From contig JAJEKV010000166.1 in assembly GCA_021234155.1 (NCBI GenBank), positions 622,324 through 686,323 on the forward strand: a DNA stretch of 64,000 nucleotides, read 5' to 3'. Position numbers and translations under genes: made by a program. Positions 35,961 through 46,042 of this stretch are shown here, piece by piece. The notes below the pieces were generated by a model. It was not told the origin of the DNA and ran no database searches. It worked only from the letters and a program-made list of their open reading frames with translations. Source of the stretch: Isoetes taiwanensis. Its lineage: Eukaryota > Streptophyta > Lycopodiopsida > Isoetales > Isoetaceae. Every line of letters starts with the position of its first letter. Within the stretch, counting starts at the first letter, position 1.

Positions 35961-37227
35961 ATGGCAGCCCCCAAACTTTCTACACTTCAAGCCTCTGCTC
36001 CAAGGGATGCGACTCTTTTCAGGTCTGTGTCTTTCTCGACGCCCACCTTTCGAGAGGCCCTTGTTGGTCTGAGTCGAGAAGTTGCGGAGCGCCACAAGCT
36101 TTACGAATTTTTCCAAATGGAGCTCCGGCCCCAAATCCGGCGCCAATTGCGGCGATTCATCGCACACATCGTCAACGGCGGGAAGGATTTGCTTTCACGG
36201 TGGTCGATGGCACCACCATTTTACTTACTCGGCAAGATTTGATTTACGATGTATTCCGCATCCCTTTGCAAAAACCTTACGTTTCTTGGGCTGCTTTACG
36301 AGGACATGGGCGTCACTTTCGGTTAGGCTCCCCCTTATCAAAGCCAACCCGGCGCTCGCCTCACAAATATTGCCAAACCACATGAGACTTTTGTAAAGTT
36401 TACGTGGCGAAAATTGCTTGGGCATTCCATTAAGAACACCCACATCAATAAGCCGTTTTACAATATGGTCATCAACGCCATCCACTCCAATCGCATGTTG
36501 ATTGGCCACAACTCTTATTCTACCGCCTTCTTCAATAAGTAGACCCGCATCCGGGGCTACTTCCTCCTCTGCCTCTGAAATTTCTGTGGGAGGCCATCTC
36601 CAGGCCCTCATCCGTCATTACCTTCCTGTTCTTGAGAGCCCTTCCACTTCCCATAACTCCACTCAGCGCTCTCTGCATTCCCGGCAAACTCAACAAAGGC
36701 GTACCTTCACGCCCAACCTCCCCTCGTCCTGTTCAACCTCGGACCATGCATATTCTTTGTATCCTCTTCCTCCTCTCGAGGCCGCATACCCATTCGTCAT
36801 GCCTCTCAACAATCTCGGACAAAGGCAGCAGGGGCCTGAACCTACCCATCCTCGGCGGCTCTGTACCAATTCGGCCAAGATGTTCAAGCTGCTGCCATGC
36901 GGCCTACATGCATCCCGGGAGGCTCTCATGAATGGTGTTTCAGCGTCCCGGAGGCTTCGATCTTTGTTCAAAAGAGACCTTCAAGCTGCCACTGCCCATA
37001 TTCAAACTTTGGAGGCAAAACTTCAAGACAAGCACGCAGCTCTATTACAGGTCCGTATCGATCTCACAAGTGCTCAGGATCAGACCAGCCTACTTACAGA
37101 TCAGCAGGCTCAGCTCCAAACCCAAATTCATGACTTATTGGAACAAAACAAGTCCAAAGATACTCTCCTGGGTGAAAAAGAGAAACACATTGCTAAGCTC
37201 GACGCCTTGTACTCAGAGCTTTTGTGA
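35961..37227 (+). pseudogene. Element B extra sense ORF with coiled-coil C-terminus
   Basis: The start ATGGCAGCC (35961) has a strong context. The first frame (to 36242) includes 'RRFIAHIVNGGKD'. A shift then gives 'FTVVDGTTILLTRQDLIYDVF' (about 36195-36260) and 'FVKFTWRKLLGHSIKNTHINKPFY' (about 36390-36460). A third frame (36502-37227, 241 codons) is Pro/Ser-rich and ends in about 85 residues of heptad-like coiled coil ('LFKRDLQAATAHIQTLEAKL' to the stop). The middle recalls by eye the 'putative plant transposon protein' type domain found in ORFs after pol in some plant Ty3 elements; this is weakly held. It is broken by at least two shifts and a stop near 36539. Function unknown. Confidence 0.5.
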
Positions 37228-38008
37228 CGTTCCAGCATAATATACGCTCCCAATACGTATATTATACTGCCACGTCACCCGTACATGTCACGGATGACAT
37301 GTACTCGCGAGACGTATAAGGTTGCACCTAGGGAGCAAGAGTTGCACCTAGGGGGCAACATCGAATGTTGTGCATGTTAAATAAACATACACAATAAATA
37401 ACCCCATGGACCCCATTGCCAATTGGCTAAATCCCATTTGGCCAATGTCTAACCTAACCCTAAGGGTTCTATATAAGGGCTAAAACCCTAGACCCTAGCT
37501 CTCTTTTCCTTTTGACCATTTAGGGTTTTTCTAGAGTTCCTTCCCATTTTCGCATTTAGGGTTCTCTTGGGCCATTTCGGCCAAGGTAGGACCCCAATTC
37601 GCATTGCTAGGCTCTGGAAAGCCGGATGATGCTACAACGAGAATATTGAGTAGCGACCATTGTTCACAAGATCGGGGAGTATGGGCGCTTTCCAAGGATC
37701 GGGGAGGCGAGTCGAGGAGCGCGGTATCTAGTCATTACGTTGTGCAAAAACCGCCTTTGGGCATGGCAATATGCCGGTTTAGCATGTTAGATCATCTCTA
37801 GAGGCCTTATAGATCCCGAGATCTGAAGCTCTAACAAAGGAACCTAACTCTGTTATGTAGTTAGTTAGTTTAGATGTTATTTTCTATTTCAGTTAGATGA
37901 TGATGGATGTATTTCACTCTGTGATCTCCATGTATGGGGAAAGGGGGGGTAGAGACCCAAAGCTGTGTAGTAGATGTTCCTAGCATAGCACCTTAGTTCC
38001 CTGTTACA
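37224..38008 (+). repeat. Probable 3' LTR of element B
   Basis: It starts TGTGACG right after the extra ORF's stop region and contains two perfect hairpins (37237-37304). A promoter-like block follows: TCTATATAAGGGC at about 37468, then AAACCCTAG telo-box words and a TTTAGGG-rich leader. This is how a plant LTR promoter looks. The end TGTTACA (38002-38008) is only a candidate. No second copy lies in the window, so neither end can be proved, and there is no clear polypurine tract before 37224. Confidence 0.45.
37237..37304. other. Two consecutive perfect hairpins
   Basis: Hairpin 1: ATAATATACG (37237-37246) pairs with CGTATATTAT (37256-37265) around 9 nt. Hairpin 2: GTACATGTCA (37281-37290) pairs with TGACATGTAC (37295-37304) around CGGA. 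Both stems are ten perfect pairs. They lie at the start of the probable LTR, where dyad elements often bind transcription factors (inference). Confidence 0.8.
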
Positions 38009-39117
38009 TGCGGCCCGTGCACAGGAACCCGCCTGGTTGTGGGTGAAGGGGCTAGGCCGGTTGATAAGGAGGAACTTGTCTCATCACGGACTGACCCCTC
38101 TGGTAGTAAGGCCTATCGGGGGTCTCTGCAGGCTAGGCTTAATGGCTTGTCACTGCGTGTGGGCAAGGCATGAGCTCGACACTCGTGGGGTGGTGGATAT
38201 GACCTTCCAGTGAGTTCAAGTCGAATACTGGGCAAGGCCCTCTAGCGCTTTGTGATGAGTATGGATGCCTCTGGAGGAGAGGCAACTCTCTTCCCCGCCT
38301 CATCGGGCTGGGAGATGCAACCCGGTAGTAGTAGCCCCTCGGCTATTCACCCTGAGCTACAGTTACAAGTCCCAACACTTTTTCAGCCTACTGCGCAAAG
38401 TGTGCACGGGAGGGGCGGATGGAGTGGACTACCTAAGCCATGTTCTATGCCACCAAATCCATTGCCATGAATTACATGCGCAATGAACTCTGGAGACCCT
38501 AGCCGTCGGTCATCCCCACGAGTCCGAGCCCGGGTAGGATCTCCCCTCTTGTTATTTATGTTATGTGATGATGTTATTTCTATGGTATTGCTATCTCTAC
38601 GTGATGTTGTATTGTATTCACCTCTCGAGGTACTTGTATTTGTTCTTGTTAGTTGTGCTCACGTTTGTTTATTCACGCTTCCAGATAGGTCGACCGATGG
38701 AAGGCGGGTGAATGACACATCCATTCTTCCCTTGCTGGCTCATCCCCGATGGGAGTGGAGTCGGTGGATGGCCCCCGGTGTAGCTGCGGGGGAATGCTCC
38801 TCCTTCGAATCTGATGTGGGCATCGTGGTGTAGCCGCCGGGGAATGCTCCTCCTTGGAATACGATGTGGGCATCGTTATAAGGAGTAGGGGCGTCCGCGG
38901 TGGTATCGAGCATGATCTTGGTGGTAGACGGGGATCGAGCACTCGACCATTTTCTTAGGACTAACGGTAGACTTCGGTCTTGGGAACAACCTCCCAAGCA
39001 AGAACCTCGAAAATTGGGAAAATGTTTTCTCAATTGTAGTGCGGCAATAGGTTAATGCTAAGAGTAGTGATAAGTTTTAGCAAAACCCAACCTAAAATGG
39101 CCAAAAGAGGGTGACCC
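38009..39117 (+). other. GC-richer non-coding stretch downstream of element B
   Basis: Open frames on both strands (for example 116 codons at 38483-38833) lack motifs. It holds a two-copy 50-bp tandem repeat (38778-38877). The sequence style (GGCAAGGCATGAGCTCGAC, etc.) is like LTR or leader DNA and may still belong to element B or another retroelement, but I cannot prove it. Confidence 0.35.
38778..38877 (+). repeat. Two-copy 50-bp tandem repeat
   Basis: 38778-38827 and 38828-38877 share GTGTAGC.GC.GGGGAATGCT, CCTCCTT.GAAT and GATGTGGGCATCG, with a handful of substitutions. Confidence 0.85.
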
Positions 39118-40472
39118 CTCACGCAGTGCTTGGACCAATTCCCGGTTTGCAAACCGATTCGACCACTGGCGCCTGGTGAGTGGTGGACCCATGTTGACCT
39201 AGTTAGATGTATAATTTAGCTAAACTAATGGTGCGGTTCAGCTTATCTCCTTGATCCTAGCTAGTTTTGCATGTTATAACACTAAAAACCCCTTGTAAAT
39301 TGAAAATTGGACCCCAAAAGAGGTGACCCCTCCAGTGCGCCCGCACCCATTTGGTTTGCAAACCAATTCGACCACGGCACCTTTGTGGTGAGTGGTCAAA
39401 ACTTTGAACCTTAAAGAACTTGAGTTATACAGCTCCAAATCGCCTTGAAATTTGTTGCATTAGGACCATTAAAGAGTCTAGAATCCATTTATGACCTCAA
39501 ATTAGGCTAAAATATTATAATCCTCCTCAAAATGACCAAAATAGGTCAAACCCTAAATTCTGTCTCCCAAACTACGGTTTATTTAGAAATAGAAGCAATA
39601 GCTTTTAAGGTACAAGGCTAGAGCCACCCAGAAGGGGCAAAGGAGCACGACTTTTGAAGACATTGAAGACCCAGGCGACCCAAGAGAGGAAGCACTATGG
39701 CAAATACCTCTACAAAGCGAAAAGCGGCGATGCGGGGGCACAACCGACCTATCAACAATCTTCATCGAATGGAAGACATCGTTAATCATGCATGAAGAAC
39801 CTTCTCGACTATCAAGAACTTCGGGTGCAACATCCACGAGCTCTCAGCGAGAAAAGAAGATTGCTAGTTTATTGTAAATATAAATTTATGTTTTGATCAT
39901 GTTAATGTGTTAAATCGGTGTAAGTAGAATGTGTTACTAAGTTACTGCGGTTGGAATTAACAAAGTTGGAGCAAAACTTCGGTGTTTTGGCCCCACCCTC
40001 GCAAAGTCGCCCGGCCACTTTAGGATTATATTCCTAAGCGCCTCTCAAGCCTTTGTGTGAGTGGTCGACAGCGATCTATGCCAAAACTTGTCCAAATGCG
40101 AGAAAAGTAAGCACACCATTCGATTCAAATTCACCATAATTAGTAGGATTTGAACCCTAGTTTGTAGAAATTGCCCAACCCTAACTCACATGGAGCCCCA
40201 CCCTCATGAGTCGCCCGGACCAATTCGGTTTGCAAACCGATTTCGACCTGGCGCCTTTGTGTGAGTGGTCGACAATCATCTGGGCCAAAACTTATCCAAA
40301 TGAAGCAAGTAAGGGGCTCAATCCGACCTATCTCGGCCGAGATATGCGAGGATTTCACCCTTAGTTTGCATGTTTGGCATCATCCTCGACCCAAACATGG
40401 CCCCACCCCTCACAGAGTGCGCCCAGGCCACTTAGGATCATATTCCTAACTGCCTCTCGCGCACTGTGTGAG
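39118..40472. repeat. Cluster of five large imperfect hairpins
   Basis: Hairpins of about 60-65 bp at 39118-39180, 39327-39391, 39998-40061, 40203-40264 and 40409-40472. Each runs from a CCCCTC(A)... left arm to a ..TGTGAG(TGGTC) right arm. Their centres are of two types: GGTTTGCAAACC palindromes (perfect 16-bp TTGGTTTGCAAACCAA at 39351-39366; 14-bp CGGTTTGCAAACCG at 40226-40239) in copies 1, 2 and 4, and TTAGGA-N6-TCCTAA (40020-40037; copy 5 near 40432) in copies 3 and 5. In copy 5 the outer arms CTCACAGAGTGCGC and GCGCACTGTGTGAG pair at 13 of 14 positions. Sequence between hairpins is unrelated or weakly related. No coding function. Confidence 0.75.
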
Positions 40473-40640
40473 TGGTCACACAAAAATTGCTCCAATTTGT
40501 CCACACTTTCCCCAAATTAGATAGAATTTGTTGCAATAGGATCCTTAGAATGTACTCTTTAGCTTGATTAGCTTGTCTTGTGCTTAGCAATACCTTAGAA
40601 TCCTAGATTTTCCTTTATCCAAATTTGTTTTCTAAAATTA
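39181..40640. other. Spacers between and after the hairpins
   Basis: Between the hairpins, 'AAAACTT(G/A)TCCAAATG' and 'CCTAAAT/CTTAG' words repeat, so the cluster grew by duplication of a larger unit of several hundred bp. Frames (for example 84 codons minus at 39583-39837) carry no known domain. Confidence 0.4.
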
Positions 40641-40644
40641 GGGT

Positions 40645-40768
40645 TTTTGCCTATAAGTAGAACACAACCCTCATTTGCATCCTACACCTTTGCTCCTCGC
40701 TCCAAGCCGATTTTCAGCTCCCAGAGGCGCTCCTTCATCTGTTTAATATCCCCAGCAGCTCTAGCATC
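40645..40768 (+). promoter_or_regulatory. Promoter-like block before a small ORF
   Basis: TTTTTGCCTATAAGTAGAAC (TATA-like, near 40650) is followed by a roughly 100-nt CT-rich leader and ATCATGGCAACC at 40769. The spacing and composition match a plant core promoter plus 5' UTR, or the R region of an LTR. No transcript evidence. Confidence 0.35.
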
Positions 40769-41067
40769 ATGGCAACCATCAATGCTATTCCCTATTTTAC
40801 CAGGACATCATGGCTGAGTTCCATGCTAAGATAGGACCATCTCTAGTAGAGCTCCCACCTTGCATAGGATACTTTGCACCAAATATGGCCCTCAAGATAG
40901 CTCTGCAGGACATACCCAACATAGACAAGTACCTAGAAAATAAGGCCAGCCGCTTACCCAATTACATGTCCATAGCTGTAAATAGGAGGAGATACTCCTC
41001 ATACACCACAGCTGTAGCAATTTTCCTATCCCGTACACAACCACCCCAATTTTGGGTCCACACCTAA
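40769..41067 (+). pseudogene. Small unrecognised ORF, cut by a repeat array
   Basis: The ATG at 40769 opens a frame of only about 20 codons. A second ATG at 40810, in another frame, opens 85 codons containing 'PSLVELPPCIGYFAPNM', 'ALQDIPNIDKYLENKASR' and 'YTTAVAIFLSR'. The composition is protein-like. The last codons (from about 41040) lie inside the CCACCCCAA... motif that starts the adjacent array, so the gene seems truncated by that insertion. A one-base frame problem probably separates the true start from the body. Family not recognised. Confidence 0.35.
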
Positions 41068-41860
41068 AAACAACAGTAATAAGAAGACCACATGTCGTTG
41101 TTCCAAAAACTCTACATGTGGTTATGTGGAGGTGTGGTTTATTAAGGAGACGGTGTAGTTTTTTTTACGGAGCTATAGTTTCTTTTTTTTTGAAGGTGTG
41201 GTCTTTTTTTGAGGTGTCGTTTTTTTTAAAAGAAGTGTTGCTTTTTTTTTGAGGGGGTGTTGTTTTTAAGAAGGTGTTGTTTTTTGAGGTGTAGTTTATC
41301 ACTTGGTGTAGTTTTAAGTAGTTGTTTTTTTATGGAAGTATAGTTTTTTGAAGTGTGGTTTATAAGGAGGTGTAGTTTTTAGGTGGTTGTTTTTAAATGA
41401 AGTATGGTTTTCTGAAGTGGTGTGATTTTTTTAATTGAGGTGTTGTTTTTTGAGGTGTCATTTATAAGTGGGTGTAGTTTTTAAATAGTTGTTTTTTTAA
41501 GAAGTATGGTTTTTTGAAGTGTGGTTTATAAGCGAGTGTAGTTTTTAAGTGGTTGTTTTTTAATGAAGTATGGTTTTTTGAAGTGGTGTAGTTTATAACT
41601 AGATGTAGTTTTTAAGAAGCTATTTTTAAGGAAGTATGATTTTTGTAAGGTGTGGTTTATATAACTAGGTGTAGTTCTTAAGTACCTATTTTTTAAAGTA
41701 AGTATGGTTTTTTGAGGTGTGGTTTTTAAGTGGCTGTTTTTTAAAGAAGTGTGGTTTTCTGAAGTGGTGTGATTTATAACTAGGTGTAGTTTTTTACATT
41801 AGCTATTTCTTAAGGAAGTATGGTTTTTGAGGTTTTTTCTAGGCTATTTCTTAAGCAAAG
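41040..41860 (+). repeat. T/G-rich degenerate array, related to 62.4-63.1 kb
   Basis: Units of about 80-110 bp built from GTGTAGTTTTTAAGTGGTTG, GAAGTATGGTTTTTTGAAG and GTGTGGTTTATAA(G/C) words. The array begins with a 22-bp motif (CCACCCCAA...TGGGTCCACA). Its reverse complement, 19 of 22 identical, ends the array at 62400-63080. It is probably the internal repeat of a transposon family. Confidence 0.7.
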
Positions 41861-41951
41861 CACCACCACGGAATATTGTTTGTCTTATGCTCAAATTTGG
41901 GAATGTATCGTATTGTTTTACATTCGTGAAATATACCTTCAACGGTTAGAT

Positions 41952-43265
41952 CCAAGGTGGCTCAAACATGCCATGTGGGCTCCAACATGCCACCTAGGCT
42001 CCAACATGCCAAGGTGGCTCAAGTATACCACCTAGGCACCAACATGCCACCTAGGCTCAAACATGCCAAGGTGGCTCAAATATGCCATGCGGGCTCCTAT
42101 ATGCCACCTATAGGCTCCAACATGCCACATGGGCTCCAATATGCCACCTAGGCTCCAACATGCTAACGTGCCTCAAACATGCCACCTAGGCTCCAACATG
42201 ACACCTAGGCTCAAACATGTCAAGGTGGCTCAAACATGCCACGTGGGCTTCATGCCACCTAGGCTCCAACATGTCAAGGCGGCTCAAACATGCCATGTGG
42301 GCTCCAACATGCCACCTAGGCTCCAACTTGCCAAGGTGGCTCAAGCATGCCGTCTAGGGGCCTACATGCCACCTAGGCTCAAACATGCCAAGGTGGCTCA
42401 AACATGCCATGCGGGCTCCAACATGCCACCTAGGCTGCAACGTGCCAAGGTGTCTCAAAACGTGGATTCCCAACATGCCACCTAGGCTCCAACATGCCTA
42501 GGTGGCTCAAACATGCCACCTAGTCTCCAACATGCCAAGGTGTCTCAAACATGCCAAGGTGTCTCAAACATGCCACGTGGGCTCCAAGATGCTAAGGTGG
42601 CTCAAACATGCCACGGGGCTCCTACATGCCACCTAGGCTCCAACATGCCACCTAGGCTCAAACATGCTAAGGTGTCTCAAACATGCCACGTGGGCTCCAA
42701 TATGCTAAGGTGGCTCAAACATGCCACGCGGGCTCCTACATGCCACCTAGGCTCCAACATTCCAAGGTGGCTCAAACATGCCACGTGGGCTCCAACATGC
42801 CACCTAGGCTCCAACATTCCAAGGTGGCTCAGACATGCCAAAGTGGCTCAAACATGCCATGTGGGCTCCAACATGCCACCTAGGCTCAAGCATGCCAAGG
42901 TGGCTCAGACATGCCAAGGTGGCACAAACATGCCACGCGGGCTCCAACATGCCAAGGTTTCTCAAACATGCCAGCTAGGCTCCAACATGCCACCTAGGAT
43001 CCAACATGCAAAGGTGGCTCAAACATGCCATGTGGGCTCCAACATGCTACCTAGGCTCCAACATGCCAAGGTGGCTCAAACATGCCACCTAGCCTCCAAC
43101 ATGTCACCTAGGCTCAAACATGCCAAGGTAGCTCAAACATTCCACGCGCTCCAACATGCCACCTAGGCTCCAACATGCCAAGGTGGCTCAAACATGCCAT
43201 GGGCTCCAACATAACACCTAGGCTCAAACATGCCAAGGTGGCTCAAACATGCCAAGGTGGCTCAA
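41952..43265 (+). repeat. Minisatellite of 19-bp units, block 1
   Basis: About 69 head-to-tail units of the type GGCTC(C/A)AACATGCCACCTA (19 bp), with variants CCAAGGTGG, CCACGTGG and CCATGCGG in the second half. Three units make 57 bp, or 19 codons, so long frames (118 and 217 codons) stay open with a repeating 'HAKVAQTCHVGSNMPPRLQ'-like peptide. I regard those frames as by-products. Many units contain CCTAGG or the G-box palindrome CCACGTGG. Confidence 0.92.
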
Positions 43266-43524
43266 CTGACACAGGTCTGAATAGGGGCTAATATTATGTG
43301 CAAAAGATAAAATTATAGCTTGGATCATGAGAAGTGTCTCTATAATAACAGAGATACTACTCATTATAACATGCTACAGAGACTCAAAATGTCATCATTC
43401 ACCATCTAGCCATGTCACCCAATAAAAAGACCAAAGATGGATGTCTTTTCATTTTTGACCTAGTAAAAACTTGACTTTCTTACTTGGCATGCCATATCAC
43501 CACTTGGAGTGCCACATAGGCTCA
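43266..43524. other. Spacer with isolated minisatellite units
   Basis: Non-coding. A degenerate unit (GCCACATAGGCTCAAACATG) reappears at 43511-43530, showing that the 19-bp family once extended further. Confidence 0.45.
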
Positions 43525-44497
43525 AACATGTTGTTGACATAGCTCTGCATACATGTTTAGAGATGGTGCACCGATTATCCATGAAAATGATCATGTTTCA
43601 GCCTCCGAAACATAAACCCTGTGTGTTTCTAGGTAAGTTTTAATCGTTCGCACTTGGGACATTGCCAAGAAGTTGCAGTTGAAGACGCAAAGCAATATGA
43701 ACCTCCAGATTGCTTAGGGCAACCAATTTTCGTGCTTAATTTACAAAAAGGCATCAATTACATTAAGATCCCTAAAGCAGAACGAGGTAGTTACACTCAG
43801 ATCTGAATATCTCGAGCTATATTGATCTTTTTTAAATGATTTTTGGAGGAACAACAAGACAAAAGTTTTAATGAGGTGTGGGAAAAAACTTGGCTTAATT
43901 TGAATCTGGGATGTCTGAGAAAATCGAGTTCAAATTGGGAAGAAAATTTGGCCAGTGCACTTCCCTGAGACAAAAAAGGTCTGCCCACTCAAATGATGAT
44001 ATCTCGAGTTTTACTTAACAGTTTTGGATGATCCTTGAAATTACTATTAGAGAAAAGTTGTAGGAGCTTCTTGACCATATGCCAAGTGTAAATGACCAAA
44101 ACTTGACCTCCATAACGTAAACCCTACAATAACCTAGCAACCAATATGGTTTACATTTCGGAGGCCAAAACATGGTTGTTTTTATAGATAACTAGGTGTA
44201 CCATTTCTGAACATGCATGTAGAGTCATGGCAACTAAAATAATAGAGTTTGGATCTATTGACCATCCTGAACGATCCCAAACATCTTGCTACTGCAAAAG
44301 GCGCTCTTGGATTCTAGTTGCCACAGTGGGAGGAGGATAGTTCCAAACCCCATTTTTTCAGTTCTTATTACTTTGTGTTTTCAGCTGCAGCTTCTTGACC
44401 ATATCCCAAGTGCAACTGACCAAAACTCGACCTCCATAACATAAACTCTTCAACAACCTAGCAACACACAGGGTTTACATTTTGGAGGCTATATCCT
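43525..44497. repeat. Inverted-repeat locus with a third copy
   Basis: The left arm 43525-43672 is the imperfect reverse complement of 44063-44237: shared segments include TTTCGGAGGC, ACCAT(C/T)TCT(A/G)AACATG and CAAGTG.(G/A)AA. They are separated by about 390 bp. A third partial copy in the same orientation as the right arm lies at 44386-44497 (TTCTTGACCATAT.CCAAGTG to TTTGGAGGCT). A transcript across it could fold back over more than 100 bp. Alternatives are a foldback transposon or two opposite insertions of one repeat. Confidence 0.65.
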
Positions 44498-45124
44498 AGT
44501 CAGATTCGACCAAGATCTTGCATAATATCATCACATAGAGGGAGGGCATTGATGCTAGAAGATGGACCCTTAAAACCTTCCGAAAGCAAAATCGCCCCAA
44601 AGGTCCTCTCTCACTCACGCCATGGACGAGCAACCCCTGGTCACAAACGAGCAACTCTCCCAGTCTGGAACTATAAATTGCCCCTGCCAATGGACTCAGA
44701 ACATTGACATTACCCTGATGACCAAATTTCGTGGGCAGAAGACCACCCCTTCTCCAAGAAGCGCCAAAGTAGCTCATTTCCAACTCATTCGTAGTCGATT
44801 GGCCTAAGAGGTGGTGCTTAAAATCTTGCCATGTAGAATGCAAAATTTTTTTGGTTGTCCAACAATAAACTAAAATAGCGCGTATGGTGTACATGTTCAT
44901 AAAACTCATGTCAAGTCTCCCATTGGTATAATAACCTTGGTTTTTAAATTTGTGGAGACAAAGCTCAAGAAAAAGTCGCGGCTTTCCCTTACCTTGCAAT
45001 ATGGATCCCTATGGATTATGATGAGTAGACCTTCAAACTCTAAAACTGTATAGCCTGTAAAAGGTTTATCAGACCATAAAGTGGATGTCAAGAGTTTAAC
45101 TATGCTCAAGATCAAACTGATCAT
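44496..45124 (-). other. Two overlapping unrecognised minus-strand frames
   Basis: Frames of 167 codons (44999-44496) and 72 codons (45124-44906) overlap in different phases, and the protein-like quality passes from one to the other near 44990. That suggests a single decayed coding sequence with a shift. Residues such as 'TWQDFKHHLLGQSTTNEL' look like real protein, but I cannot assign a family. A LINE or other retroelement origin is possible. The 3' end overlaps the third copy of the inverted repeat. Confidence 0.25.
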
Positions 45125-46042
45125 ACTATTCTTTAACCACCCATAAGGGAGAGTTAGATGTTATGCATCAATGTCTCTCTGTCTCATCCGTTGAAGAAGC
45201 ATAACCATCTTCTTAAAGTATTCACCATGTAGCTAATGCAACCCCTCCTGGAGCTTGATTTTCCTATCCAACCATTGAATCCACTGTTCAAGGACCCTGC
45301 TTTGAGCAGGTTCAATTTTGCGCTTTCTTCCTTTCTTCCAGATCGAGTGAAGATCCTTGTAGCATTCTGCTTTTTTTGCTGTGGCTATGGAGGTTGTTCT
45401 TGTAAATATTCTGTTCTAAGCAGTTTGTTTGCGAGCCGGTTTAAGAAAAAGCACGCCTTTTAACTGAAAAAACAAAGGAGCACAGAAGAAAAACAAGGAT
45501 TTCTTACCCTGCCTCTTCTTCTTGCCACTATTAATCTAAACATGGATCATACACCTTAGTTATGTTCTTGAATAGCATTTTAGTTCTTTCTTGTTATTTT
45601 GTCATTAATTGTTAATATTGCTGCATTGCTGCACACATATGGTAATATTAGTCCACTGCATTTGCTCAATAAATTCCTTTCAGAATGCACATCTCAATAA
45701 GATACTATGGTGTCTTTATTGTTGATCATCGATAATAAATGTTTAATTTGAATGAAACCTATCATTGATTATGCCATGGAGGCATCTCTACATGAGTAAT
45801 GTAATGAATGTTTGAAGATAAACAAATTCTGTTATGTTGTGTAAACTAATAATCTTTGCTAGAACTTGAATGCCTAGGCACAACATGCACGCATAAAAGA
45901 ATGTGAGAAGCTAGGGAAGTGGTTTTTGACTACCTTGCAAGCAAAGTTTGATTGGAGAGCTTTTATCACTTACTATCATAATTGTGCCTCCCCTATAAGA
46001 AAATCAAATGTATGCTTATGGTGTGAGGATGATTATTAGGGC
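45125..46042. other. Non-coding stretch, no supported gene
   Basis: A 75-codon plus-strand frame at 45236-45463 has no recognisable features. The rest is AT-rich. Confidence 0.4.

Larger units (their letters stand above)
29240..38008 (+). mobile_element. Ty3/gypsy retrotransposon B, degenerate, 5' end missing
   Basis: Plus-strand domains occur in Ty3 order: gag, protease, RT, RNase H, integrase. An additional sense ORF and a probable 3' LTR start (37224) follow. Every domain is interrupted by shifts, but the domain order is intact. The internal part is GC-richer than the surroundings. No 5' LTR is recognised; the 5' boundary given is approximate and the 3' boundary (38008, TGTTACA) is a guess. 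Elements with an extra ORF after pol are common in the Tat and Athila groups of plant Ty3 elements. The protease (DGG) fits those groups better than chromoviruses, and I see no chromodomain. Confidence 0.75.

Noticed and set aside
36225-36611. Minus-strand 128-codon frame within the extra ORF of element B
   Set aside because: It is antisense to a better supported plus-strand coding region and has no motif.
42129-43166. Repetitive 118- and 217-codon proteins
   Set aside because: They are read from a 19-bp minisatellite whose period makes frames stay open; there is no start context, unique sequence or conservation signal.
44496-44999. LINE reverse transcriptase
   Set aside because: The 167-codon minus frame has a few strings reminiscent of LINE C-termini, but no RT box or endonuclease motif could be seen.
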